Positions 8,111-15,834 of a stretch of 44,017 nucleotides of DNA are shown here, one piece after another. Location of the stretch: positions 1,769,733-1,813,749 of the forward strand of contig NZ_HG964936.1 of assembly GCF_000613245.1 (NCBI RefSeq). The letters run 5' to 3'. The notes beneath the pieces were generated by a model, which saw only the letters and a list, made by a program, of their open reading frames with translations, ran no database searches and was not told the origin of the DNA. Position 1 is the stretch's first letter. Every line of letters begins with the position of its first letter. The position numbers were made by a program, and so were the translations under genes. Source of the stretch: Mycobacterium asiaticum DSM 44297. GTDB lineage: Bacteria; Actinomycetota; Actinomycetes; Mycobacteriales; Mycobacteriaceae.

Positions 8111-8144
8111 ACATGGCCGGCGTAAGAGTACGGTAAGCCTCGTT

Positions 8145-8765
8145 ATGTCCCAGCCCGAAATCACGGCGCCACAGGTACCGGCCCGTGAACGGATACTAGG
8201 TGCCGCCTACCAGTTATTCAGCCGGCGGGGTATCCGCGCGGTGGGTACCGACGAGGTGATTGAACGGGCCGGTGTGGCCCGGGCTACGCTTTACCGTCAT
8301 TTCGCGACCAAGAATGACCTGGTCCTGGCCGTTTTGGATCGTCGGGAACAACTCTGGACACACGGGTTGATCGAGGAGCAGTCCGCGGCACGCGGCAAGA
8401 CTCCCGAGGAACAGTTGCTGGCGATCTTTGACGTCCTGCACGAGTGGTTTCAGAACCGCGACGGGTTTGAGGGATGCTCGTTCATCAACGTCCTGCTCGA
8501 GATGGGTGTCGACCACCCGGTCGGCCAGGCCAGCATCGCTCACATAGCCAATGTCCGCCAGATCGTCCGCGAGCGCGCCGTGGCGGCGGGCCTGATCGAC
8601 GTCGAGGCGTTCGCCATGTCCTGGCACATCCTGATGAAGGGGGCCATCATCATGGCGGCGGTCGGCGAACCCGGCGCGGCCCTGCGGGCGCAGGCCATGG
8701 CACGCGTCCTCATCGAGCAGCATCGTCCCGAGGACACCCACGGGCTGGGCGTGGCGGCCGGATAG
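8145..8765 (+). CDS. TetR family regulator
   Basis: A 206-residue repressor. Its HTH lies in residues 15-60: RERILGAAYQLFSRRG, then VGTDEVIERAGVARATLYRHF with the recognition helix ATLYRHF. A ligand-binding domain follows with CSFINVLLEMG, typical of TetR_C domains of the YcdC/AcrR type. The gene is divergent from the STAS gene and has palindromic half-sites CTGTCT/AGACAG just upstream, so autoregulation is likely. It converges closely with dedA (stop at 8765, dedA stop at 8767). Confidence 0.85.
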   Translation: MSQPEITAPQVPARERILGAAYQLFSRRGIRAVGTDEVIERAGVARATLYRHFATKNDLVLAVLDRREQLWTHGLIEEQSAARGKTPEEQLLAIFDVLHEWFQNRDGFEGCSFINVLLEMGVDHPVGQASIAHIANVRQIVRERAVAAGLIDVEAFAMSWHILMKGAIIMAAVGEPGAALRAQAMARVLIEQHRPEDTHGLGVAAG

Positions 8766-8766
8766 G

Positions 8767-9423
8767 TCACGCCGCGGTGGTATCGGACTTGCGGGAGTGC
8801 TCTTCCTCGAGTTCGGCGATGGCGCGCGAGGTGCGTTCGCGCAGCAGTATCGCGGCGGTGACCCCGCAGATGATCGCGATCACCAGCGCCACCCAGGAGA
8901 ACCGGGACAGCCAGCGCTCGGCGGCCACGCCGGCGAAATAGACCAGCGCCGTCGTCCCTCCCGCCCAGCAGATGCCGCCGCACACGTTGGCCACCAGGAA
9001 GCGCGGGTAGGGCATCTTCAGCGCGCCGGCCAGCGGTCCGGCGAAGATCCGTAACAACGCGATGAACCGTCCGAAGAAGACCGCCCGCACACCCCAGCGA
9101 TTGAAGGTCCGTTCGGCGAGCGCGACATGGCCGGGGCCGAAGTGCTTCGGGAACCGTCGGCCAAGGCGATCGAAAAGCGGCATCCCGAACCTGCGGCCGA
9201 TCGAATAGCCGATCGAGTCGCCGACCACCGCGCCCAGCACGGCGGCGGCCCCAACGCCGACCGGGTTCACCGCCAGCTCGTGATGCGAAGACATCAACGC
9301 CGCGCTGACCAACACGATCTCGCCCGGCAGCGGGATGCCCAGGCTTTCGAGCCCGACGATGCCGCCGACCACCAGATACACCGCTAGCGGCGGGATTGTC
9401 TGCAGCAGGGCCTCCACATCCAT
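8767..9423 (-). CDS. dedA: DedA family membrane protein (Rv2637 counterpart)
   Basis: A 218-residue polytopic membrane protein. It has the DedA motifs ESLGIPLPGEIVLVSAALM (re-entrant loop), GAVVGDSIGYSIGRRFG, and FFGRFIALLRIFAGPLAGAL with the conserved Arg residues; C-terminal helices end in a charged tail. DedA proteins are proton-driven lipid transporters or scramblases (undecaprenyl phosphate or phospholipid recycling in well-studied cases) and affect membrane potential and drug tolerance. The neighbouring STAS gene matches the arrangement in M. tuberculosis. Divergent from the acyl-CoA synthetase at 9524. Confidence 0.9.
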   Translation of the reverse strand: MDVEALLQTIPPLAVYLVVGGIVGLESLGIPLPGEIVLVSAALMSSHHELAVNPVGVGAAAVLGAVVGDSIGYSIGRRFGMPLFDRLGRRFPKHFGPGHVALAERTFNRWGVRAVFFGRFIALLRIFAGPLAGALKMPYPRFLVANVCGGICWAGGTTALVYFAGVAAERWLSRFSWVALVIAIICGVTAAILLRERTSRAIAELEEEHSRKSDTTAA

Positions 9424-9523
9424 GCGTTAAAGGATGCCTGACGCGTCCCGCATATGCGCCCGGATCCGGCTCTATACCGTCATCGATACTGTCGAGACTG
9501 TCCAGCGGACGACAGGAGAGCCA

Positions 9524-11182
9524 GTGGAATTCAATCTTGCCCAGGTTTTCTCGGCGGTGGCCGCCGCTAACCCCGACCGCGACGCCATCGTCTTCGGCGA
9601 TCGCCGGCTCACCTTCGCCCAGACCGACGAACGAGCCCGCCGCTTCGCCCGGGCCCTGCACGACTGGGGCTACGGCGCCCGGCGGGAGCGAGCCGAGTTG
9701 GCGCCCCACGAGTCCGGCCAAAGTCACCTGGGGTTGTACCTGGCCAACTGCAACGAATTCCTCGAGGCGATGATCGGCGCCTACAAAGCCCGGGTCGCCC
9801 CGTTCAACATCAATTACCGCTACGTCGCCGACGAGCTGGTCTACCTGATCGACAACGCGAGCGCCGACGTCCTCGTCTATCAGGCGCGGTTCGCGCCGAC
9901 GCTGGCCGAGGCGTTGGCCAGGGTGGTGCGCGAGATCCGGTTGATCCACGTCGACGACGAGTCCGGAAATGAGCCGCTGCCCGGGGCGGTGCGCTACGAG
10001 GAGCTACTGGCCTCCACGTCCGATGAACCGCTGGACGTCGTGCCCTCGCCCGACGACCTCTACATGCTCTACACCGGCGGCACCACCGGCATGCCCAAGG
10101 CGGTGCTATGGCGCCAGCACGACATCTACATGAACGCTATGGGTGGCCGACCGCCGTTCGGCGGCGACGTAGTGACGAGCCTTGACGACATCGTCGAGCG
10201 CTCGCGGCCGGACGGACCGGGATCGTTGACGGCCGCTCCGTTGATGCACGGTGCGGCGCAGTGGGCGGCCTTCATCAACCTGTGTAGCGGGCGGCCGTTC
10301 GTGATGGCGCCGACCACAACCCATTTCGATCCCGCCGAAACGTGGGCCCTGGCCAGCCGGGAGCGCGTCATCTCACTGTCCTTCGTCGGAGACGCGTTCG
10401 GACGGCCGCTGGTCGACGAACTCGAAGCCGGGGACTACGACCTGTCCGGACTGTTCATCGTCGTGACCGGTGGGGCCGCGCTCAGTGCACCGCTCAAACA
10501 GCGGTTCGTCGAACTGCTGCCGCACGTGACGATCCTGGACGCGGGCGGCTCATCGGAATCGGGAAACCAGATGGGACAGGTCTCCAGCCGAATGCAGAAC
10601 GCTTCCGGGAGATTTGCGCCGAATCCGGGTGCCGTGGTGGTCAGCGAGGACCTGACCCGGATCCTGTCGCCCGGCGACGACGAGGTCGGTTGGCTCGCCC
10701 AGCAGGGCCACATCCCGCTGGGCTACCTCGGCGATGCGGCCAAGACGGCGCGGACGTTCCCGGTCATCGACGGCATCCGGCACTCGGTACCGGGCGACCG
10801 GGCGCGCTGGCATGCCGACGGTCAGATCGAACTGCTGGGCCGCGACTCGGTGACCATCAACTCCGGCGGCGAGAAGATCTTCGCCGAAGAGGTGGAGGCC
10901 GCCATCCACGAACATCCCGCGGTGTACGACGTGGTGGTGACCGGCCGGCCGAGTGCGCGGTGGGGGAACGAAGTGGTCGCGCTGGTCCAGCTGGCTGCGG
11001 GAGCCGAAGCCGACAGCGCCGGCATCATCGCTGAGGCGGCGCGTCACATCGCGCGATACAAACTGCCCAAAGAGGTGATCTTCTGTTCCACCGTGCAGCG
11101 GTCGCCGTCGGGCAAGGCCGACTACCGGTGGGCCAAATGGCGCGCCGCGCTGCCTACCAGCCACAATGTCCCCGACCGCTGA
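9524..11182 (+). CDS. acyl-CoA synthetase (FadD-type, ANL superfamily)
   Basis: A 552-residue AMP-forming ligase. Its phosphate-binding motif YTGGTTGMPKAV is near residue 183, GGSSESGNQ near 350 corresponds to the A5 motif, INSGGEKIFAEEVE near 448 to A8, and the catalytic Lys is in PSGKADYRW near 528. It activates a carboxylic acid to its CoA thioester with ATP. I chose GTG 9524, which follows AGGAGA by 4 bases; an in-frame start 90 bases upstream has no support. The insertion RERAELAPHESGQ after the first 60 residues recalls one mycobacterial FadD subfamily. Its place beside an IclR regulator and an aromatic operon suggests an aromatic or alicyclic acid substrate, which is inference. Confidence 0.85.
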   Translation: MEFNLAQVFSAVAAANPDRDAIVFGDRRLTFAQTDERARRFARALHDWGYGARRERAELAPHESGQSHLGLYLANCNEFLEAMIGAYKARVAPFNINYRYVADELVYLIDNASADVLVYQARFAPTLAEALARVVREIRLIHVDDESGNEPLPGAVRYEELLASTSDEPLDVVPSPDDLYMLYTGGTTGMPKAVLWRQHDIYMNAMGGRPPFGGDVVTSLDDIVERSRPDGPGSLTAAPLMHGAAQWAAFINLCSGRPFVMAPTTTHFDPAETWALASRERVISLSFVGDAFGRPLVDELEAGDYDLSGLFIVVTGGAALSAPLKQRFVELLPHVTILDAGGSSESGNQMGQVSSRMQNASGRFAPNPGAVVVSEDLTRILSPGDDEVGWLAQQGHIPLGYLGDAAKTARTFPVIDGIRHSVPGDRARWHADGQIELLGRDSVTINSGGEKIFAEEVEAAIHEHPAVYDVVVTGRPSARWGNEVVALVQLAAGAEADSAGIIAEAARHIARYKLPKEVIFCSTVQRSPSGKADYRWAKWRAALPTSHNVPDR

Positions 11183-11289
11183 GCAACGCGACGCGTACGA
11201 ACCGTATCGGGATTTGCCGCGTCATACGGCGTTTTTGCGCAGAACGTTCGATGGCCGTAACAAATCGCCGGCGCGGGTGAGCCAAGCGA

Positions 11290-11295
11290 TACGCT
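11290..11295 (+). promoter_or_regulatory. -10 box (TACGCT) of a leaderless transcript
   Basis: TACGCT lies 6 bases before GTG 11302, with no ribosome site. A weak CCGTAT/ATACGG dyad (11202-11207 and 11224-11229) further upstream might be an operator. Confidence 0.45.
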
Positions 11296-11301
11296 CAGCA
11301 G

Positions 11302-12066
11302 GTGCCGAAAGAGGTACCGCAGTATCCGATCGAGTCGGTCGACAACGCGCTGAAACTGCTTCTGCTGTTGGGTGAGCAACCGCAGATCCGGTTGAGCGAG
11401 GCGACCCGGCATCTCGGTGTGGCATCGTCGACGGCGCACCGATTGCTAGCCATGCTGACCTACCGCGGTTTCGTCCGCCAGGACCCGGAATCCAAGGCGT
11501 ACCTGCCCGGTCCGGCCCTGACCAGTGTGGCGTTCGCGATCTTTGGGCGCATCGACATCCAGGGCGCGGCACTGCCGGTCATGCGTGGACTCGCCGAAAG
11601 TTTGGGCGAGACAATCCATGTCGGCATGCTGGACGGAGCTAGTGTCCGCTTCGTCGCGGCGACCGAAGGGCCGAAGGCCGTTCGGGTGGCTTCCCGGTTG
11701 GGTCGCACGATGCCGGCGCACTGTACATCGACGGGCAAGGCGTTGCTCGCACAGCTGTCCGAAAGTGAACTGCGCCAGCTCATTCCGCATGAGCAGTTGG
11801 AAGCCATCACGGCGCGCTCTATCGTAAGCCGCGCCCGGCTCGCCTCGGAGCTGATCAGGATCCGGGAGCGGGGCTATGCCACCAACCGCGAAGAGAGCGA
11901 AGAGGGTGTCGCGTCGGTTGCGGTGTCGATACCCACTCGCGCTCCAGGGCTGCGACTCGCACTCAATGCCTCGGCACCACAGCATCGGCTGCCGGCCTCG
12001 AAATATTCGTCGGTGGCCGCCACACTCGTCGAGGCGGCCAAGGAGATCGGCGATCAGTTGGGCTGA
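11302..12066 (+). CDS. IclR family regulator
   Basis: A 254-residue regulator. The winged HTH is in residues 10-70 (IRLSEATRHLGVASSTAHRLLAML). The IclR effector domain follows, with GETIHVGMLDG, the GRTMPAHCTSTGKALLA strand-turn typical of the family, and the RGYATNREESEEGVASVAVSI segment. IclR proteins commonly control aromatic-acid degradation genes (PcaR, PobR, PadR types). The gene converges with the dioxygenase operon (12-base overlap with the aldolase-like gene), which makes that operon its likely target. The effector is probably the aromatic substrate or a pathway intermediate. Confidence 0.85.
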   Translation: MPKEVPQYPIESVDNALKLLLLLGEQPQIRLSEATRHLGVASSTAHRLLAMLTYRGFVRQDPESKAYLPGPALTSVAFAIFGRIDIQGAALPVMRGLAESLGETIHVGMLDGASVRFVAATEGPKAVRVASRLGRTMPAHCTSTGKALLAQLSESELRQLIPHEQLEAITARSIVSRARLASELIRIRERGYATNREESEEGVASVAVSIPTRAPGLRLALNASAPQHRLPASKYSSVAATLVEAAKEIGDQLG

Positions 12067-12779
12067 TCACCCAACCGGGCGACCTCATGCCGCCACGCCG
12101 CGTCGACGTTGAACCCAGATCCCAAGTCCGGCAACTCGGCCCAGTCATCGTCGTCGATGCTGTGCAACGTTCCGCCGGCCATGCTTATCCGTAACGACAT
12201 CCGGGCCAACTCGTTGAGGCTGATCGCCTGCAGCACCGCCTGCTCGACCGTGGCGGCGGCGCTGGTGATCCCGTGCCCACGACAGATGATCACCTGCGCG
12301 TTACCCATCGCCGCGACCATCTCCCTGCCCAGCTGTGCGTTCCGGATCAGCACGGCGCGTGGGTATACCGGCACACCGGCGCGGGCCAGCCACGCGCCGG
12401 GTATGTCGTAGGCGCCGTAGATTGGCCGGATGACGATGCCGGCCAGGTCGGCGGCGACGACTTCCGGGGGATGCAGGTGGGCGACGGCGCGATGTCGCGG
12501 CTGGGCGCGCAGCGTCTCAAGGTGGATGGGCAACTCATTCGGCACCCGATAGCCGTCGAGTTCGCCTGCGGCACCGGGATTTCCGTCAAAGTCGATCAGC
12601 CGGATGTCACTGGATCGAGTGTATGCCACGCCCGTGTCGGTGTCGCTGCGGCAACGGATGAGCAGGTGGCCGTCGTCGACTCGCAGGCTCAGGTGGCCAA
12701 GGATGCCGTCGACCAGACCGCGGGCCGCGGCGACGCGGCAGGCCTGCGCCACCAGGGTGCGCTCTGCTGTCAGGTTCAT
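12054..12779 (-). CDS. class II aldolase/adducin-like protein, probable dihydroxy-aromatic-acid decarboxylase
   Basis: A 241-residue protein of the class II aldolase/adducin family. Metal ligands H101 and H103 lie in AHLHP and H169 in CRGHG. E82 lies 19 residues before H101, as the catalytic Glu does in fuculose phosphate aldolase. The start ATG overlaps the stop of the dehydrogenase gene as ATGA, so the two are translationally coupled. In actinobacterial phthalate pathways the 3,4-dihydroxyphthalate decarboxylase belongs to this family, as I recall. Here that activity would give protocatechuate for the pcaHG products nearby. The family assignment is firm; the reaction is inferred from context. 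An aldolase acting on a ring-cleavage product is the alternative. Confidence 0.75.
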   Translation of the reverse strand: MNLTAERTLVAQACRVAAARGLVDGILGHLSLRVDDGHLLIRCRSDTDTGVAYTRSSDIRLIDFDGNPGAAGELDGYRVPNELPIHLETLRAQPRHRAVAHLHPPEVVAADLAGIVIRPIYGAYDIPGAWLARAGVPVYPRAVLIRNAQLGREMVAAMGNAQVIICRGHGITSAAATVEQAVLQAISLNELARMSLRISMAGGTLHSIDDDDWAELPDLGSGFNVDAAWRHEVARLGDQPN

Positions 12780-13570
12780 TTCGGTGTGCCCAGCCGGAAT
12801 CCGCCGTCGGGATGGATGGTCTCGCCGGTGATTCCGCGCGACCGGTCCGAAGCCAGGAACACATAGCTCCACGCGTGGTCGGCACCGGAGAGCGCGACGT
12901 TCAACGGGGTGCGCGCGGCCAAATCGGCAGCCCGGTCGGAGGAGTCGTCGAGTCGGATGTCGTCGAGCCCAAGAGTTGCCAGCCCGCGCAGGTCGGTGTG
13001 CATCGTCCCGCCCGGTGCCACCCCGTTGACCCGGATGAGCGGGGCGAGATCATGGGCCAGCGCCGTCACCAGGCCCCGCACCGCGAATTTTGACGGCACG
13101 TACAGCACGCCGCCCCGGCCAGGGTAGTACGCCGACGTGGACTCGGTGAGCACGATCGAGGAGACCGCTGCGGCGCGCAGGGCTGGTACCGCGGCCTTCA
13201 CCGACTGCAGGTGGCTGAGCACGTTGGTGCGGAACATCTCGTCGAACGCCGCAGCGAGGTCGTCGGCACCGATGGCGTCGATCCCCTTGTAGAAATCGAA
13301 CACGCCGACGCAGTTCACCAGCGTGTCCAGGCCGCCGAAGGACTCGACTGCCGCCGCAACCGCGCGGTCGTTGGCTTCCCGGGTGGTGGCGTCGCCTTCG
13401 ACCACCGCAACCGCGGGAAGTTCGTCACGCAGCCGTTCGCACTTTGCCCGGTCACGTTCCAAGACAGCGACTTTGGCGCCCTCGGCGCCGAACGCGTCCA
13501 CAACCGCCCGGCCGATTCCCGACCCGGCGCCCACCACCAGTGCCCGCTTGCCGTCCAGCCAACCGGTCAT
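12776..13570 (-). CDS. cis-dihydrodiol dehydrogenase (BphB-like short-chain dehydrogenase)
   Basis: A 264-residue short-chain dehydrogenase: nucleotide motif VVGAGSGIGRAV, then NCVGVFDFYKG, FDEMFRTNVLSHLQSVKA, and Y-x3-K in LYVPSKFAV. The stretch RVNGVAPGGTMHTDLRGL is nearly that of biphenyl dihydrodiol dehydrogenase BphB. It should oxidise a cis-dihydrodiol made by the dioxygenase to a catechol-type product with NAD+. ATG 13570 overlaps the stop of the 79-residue gene upstream (ATGA). The longer reading frame upstream to 13690 only reads through that gene in another frame. Confidence 0.85.
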   Translation of the reverse strand: MTGWLDGKRALVVGAGSGIGRAVVDAFGAEGAKVAVLERDRAKCERLRDELPAVAVVEGDATTREANDRAVAAAVESFGGLDTLVNCVGVFDFYKGIDAIGADDLAAAFDEMFRTNVLSHLQSVKAAVPALRAAAVSSIVLTESTSAYYPGRGGVLYVPSKFAVRGLVTALAHDLAPLIRVNGVAPGGTMHTDLRGLATLGLDDIRLDDSSDRAADLAARTPLNVALSGADHAWSYVFLASDRSRGITGETIHPDGGFRLGTPK

Positions 13571-13806
13571 GGCGAGGGTTGCTCCTCGTCGGGCAACAGC
13601 GGGGCCCCGGTATTTCCCACCATGGCCGTCAGCGTACGGGCGTTCTGCCAGGTGAGCGCCTCGACCTCCAGCGGGTCCAGGCTGATCCACTGCCCGGTCT
13701 TCGGTGCGCTGATGAGCAGCCGCGCCCCGTTGCGGGTGTCCACCCGCTGCACAACGACTTCGGTGAATTCGTTCGCCAGCGTGATCGGCTCACCGACCGG
13801 GTTCAC
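13567..13806 (-). CDS. 79-residue protein of the dioxygenase operon
   Basis: A small soluble protein without cysteines, so it is not a ferredoxin. It has a core ITLANEFTEVVVQRV, then RLLISAPKTGQWISLD and PLEVEALTWQN, predicted as mostly beta. I recall similar proteins of about 80 residues beside ring-hydroxylating dioxygenases of actinobacteria, sometimes labelled dihydrodiol dehydrogenase, although the length rules out a complete enzyme. GTG 13806 overlaps the stop of the beta-subunit gene (GTGA), and its own stop overlaps the next ATG (ATGA). That arrangement strongly supports translation and a shared role. Function unknown. Confidence 0.75.
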   Translation of the reverse strand: MNPVGEPITLANEFTEVVVQRVDTRNGARLLISAPKTGQWISLDPLEVEALTWQNARTLTAMVGNTGAPLLPDEEQPSP

Positions 13807-14327
13807 AGAAACACCGCCAGGTTTTGCATCCGCAACACCGACTCGTCGGTAAAGATGGTGCGGCGGGCCAGCTTCCATGCTTGACCGGGCTCGTCCCAGC
13901 GCAGCACGTCCTCTCTTCCGCACGACAGCAGAGCGCTCTCGTTGACGTCGCCGCGGCTGCGAAAAAGCAGTTCGGCCGACTCCACGACCACGTGCCCCGC
14001 GTCGTCGGCTGCGAAGGTCCGCACATTGGTGATGAAGTGCCGCAGCCGTGACGGGGGATCCTCGGCCCAGACGTGCTCGGTGCCCATCCGCGCCACCCGC
14101 TGCGTCAGCGAATACTTGTCCTCGTCGAAGTGATCCATCCCGGGCGACACCGTGAACCCGGCACCGCGGGCGGTCGTCACCCGCACCGGCATGACGTAGC
14201 GGATGTCCTCGGTCATCGTTTCCAGCCACTCCTCATACCGCTGCGCATCCAGCAGATAGGCCTCGTCCACCAGGAACTGATGGGCCTGCAAATGACGAGT
14301 ATCGTTGAAGGGCAACGCCTTTCTCAT
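13803..14327 (-). CDS. ring-hydroxylating dioxygenase, beta subunit
   Basis: A 174-residue protein of the NTF2-like fold used by small subunits of Rieske dioxygenases. It begins AHQFLVDEAYLLDAQRYEEW, has DIRYVMPVRVT, then RLRHFITNVRTF and VLRWDEPGQAWKLARRTIF at the end. It packs with the alpha subunit into an alpha3beta3 enzyme and does not carry metal. Its ATG overlaps the alpha-subunit stop (ATGA), so the subunits are coupled at equal dose. Confidence 0.9.
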   Translation of the reverse strand: MRKALPFNDTRHLQAHQFLVDEAYLLDAQRYEEWLETMTEDIRYVMPVRVTTARGAGFTVSPGMDHFDEDKYSLTQRVARMGTEHVWAEDPPSRLRHFITNVRTFAADDAGHVVVESAELLFRSRGDVNESALLSCGREDVLRWDEPGQAWKLARRTIFTDESVLRMQNLAVFL

Positions 14328-15643
14328 ACGGACTCCAACTGGTCAGCCCACAGCTTGAGCAGTTCGCGCTGGTTGTACTCGTTGTAGCCCACCTGGGCAC
14401 GCCCCGGCCCGTGGAACGACTCGGGCGGCAGCGCCTCGATCACTGGGCGGTCGTCGGCGAGGAGTCCCATTCGGCTATTCAGCAGCAGACGCCGGGCCAT
14501 CGATCCCCCGGCGGTGGTGGTCAGCGATACCCAGTTCTCCACGTCGTCCTGTTCGAACATGCCGGTGGATCCGAAGCACATCAGATACGCCTTGTAGGAG
14601 TCCTTTTTGAACTGTTCGGGGGCAGCGGCGTCGACGGCGAACCAGGAGCAGACCTCGGTTTCGTTCTCGTTGATCGGCTGCCACTGCCGGATCGAGATGA
14701 ACGGCAGCACCTGTTCCCCGCCGGGCAATTTGGGCCAGTTGTGCACGAAGCTGAGATTGGGAAAGCAGGTGGCGGCGGAGAACATGAAGCCGTCTTCGGC
14801 GACCACCCGCTGCTGACGGGGCGACCACGCGTCTTTGATCCGATGGATCATTTCGTCGGGGTATCCCACGTACCGCATGCGTTCGTCGAAATCGCCGGGT
14901 GGCAGCTTGTAGGTGGTTCCGCCGCCCCGCTGGGCCCAGTAGGTGGCTCCGTCTTTACGCTTCTGCGCCTTGGGTTCCCGAAACAGGCCGATCTCGACGA
15001 TGGACGCGTGGGTGTGCGGCGTGTGGTACATGTCCCCGGCGAAGTTCTCGGCGCCGATCTTCCAGTTCGCCTTGATTCGCCACCGTTGGGGTCCGCGCAC
15101 TTCGACGCCGGCGGCGCTTTGTTTGGTGTAGAAGTCCAGATAGAAGGCGAAGTCTCCGAGGAATTCCAGCAGCGGCGGCGCGTGCGGGTCCAGGTTGATG
15201 AAGATCAGTCCGTTGTAGGTCGCCAAACTCGGTGCGGGCAGCAGGCTCTGGCCTCTCGCGAAGCCCTCGTCGCCCCCGTACGCCTCGCGGTGGAACGGCA
15301 GACCCGTGAGCCGTCCGTCGTTGCGATAGGTCCAGCCGTGGTAGGGGCAGCGGAAATTGGAGGCATTGCCCATCTCGGCGCGGCAAACCTGCATCCCGCG
15401 GTGCAGGCACATATTGAACAAGGCCCGCACCACGCCATCCGAGCCGCGGGTGACGATGAACGAGTCGTCGAGCACCCGGCGCACCACGTAGTCGCCGTCG
15501 TCGGGGATCTCCGACTCGTGCGCCACGAACATCCAGGCCCGGCTGAAGAGGCGTTCCTTCTCCAAGGCGAACAGCTCGCCGTCGTTGTAGATGTGCGCCG
15601 GGATCATGCCGCGGCGAACATCGTCGAAAATCTGCTCGATCAA
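14324..15643 (-). CDS. ring-hydroxylating dioxygenase, alpha subunit
   Basis: A 439-residue catalytic subunit. The Rieske [2Fe-2S] ligands are C79 and H81 (MCLHRG) and C99 and H102 (CPYHGW). The mononuclear iron site has H207 and H212 in DMYHTPHTH, bridging D204, and an Asp at 366 or 367 in FEQDDVENW. It adds O2 to an aromatic ring to give a cis-dihydrodiol. Start is TTG 15643, as the codon before it is a stop; an in-frame ATG at 15607 would remove part of the conserved N-terminus. No ferredoxin or reductase gene follows, so electrons must come from elsewhere. The gene is first in a five-gene operon (15643 to 12054) with 4-base overlaps throughout. Confidence 0.9.
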   Translation of the reverse strand: MIEQIFDDVRRGMIPAHIYNDGELFALEKERLFSRAWMFVAHESEIPDDGDYVVRRVLDDSFIVTRGSDGVVRALFNMCLHRGMQVCRAEMGNASNFRCPYHGWTYRNDGRLTGLPFHREAYGGDEGFARGQSLLPAPSLATYNGLIFINLDPHAPPLLEFLGDFAFYLDFYTKQSAAGVEVRGPQRWRIKANWKIGAENFAGDMYHTPHTHASIVEIGLFREPKAQKRKDGATYWAQRGGGTTYKLPPGDFDERMRYVGYPDEMIHRIKDAWSPRQQRVVAEDGFMFSAATCFPNLSFVHNWPKLPGGEQVLPFISIRQWQPINENETEVCSWFAVDAAAPEQFKKDSYKAYLMCFGSTGMFEQDDVENWVSLTTTAGGSMARRLLLNSRMGLLADDRPVIEALPPESFHGPGRAQVGYNEYNQRELLKLWADQLESV

Positions 15644-15661
15644 TCACACACCCACTTTCTT

Positions 15662-15694
15662 TCTGCTCTACAGAGGATATCTCTGTTCAGCAGA
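15662..15694. promoter_or_regulatory. 33-base palindrome upstream of the dioxygenase operon
   Basis: Arms are TCTGCT (15662-15667) and ACAGAG (15670-15675), then a 5-base centre GATAT, then CTCTGT (15681-15686) and AGCAGA (15689-15694). Twelve of the 14 positions in each arm pair. A shorter overlapping dyad CTCTG-5-CAGAG covers 15681-15695. The site ends 19 bases before the TTG of the alpha-subunit gene and lies in the divergent region shared with the DUF2231-Rieske gene. It has the size of an IclR- or TetR-type operator. Confidence 0.65.
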
Positions 15695-15834
15695 GTATTC
15701 AGCACGACTTCGTACAGCACCCCGATAGCCAACTCACAGGCGGCTCGCATTCAAACCCGGGCGCGGAGCGGGAATTCTGGCACTGCGGTGGTGAACCGGC
15801 TGCCCGTTCGCCGCGTAGATCCAAAGGGGGACGC

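Noticed and set aside
8540..9949. 469-codon open frame on the - strand
   Set aside because: It overlaps the TetR gene, dedA and the acyl-CoA synthetase in frames that encode Arg/Gly-rich nonsense.
13567..13806. Small protein as dioxygenase ferredoxin
   Set aside because: It contains no cysteine and no CxH pairs.
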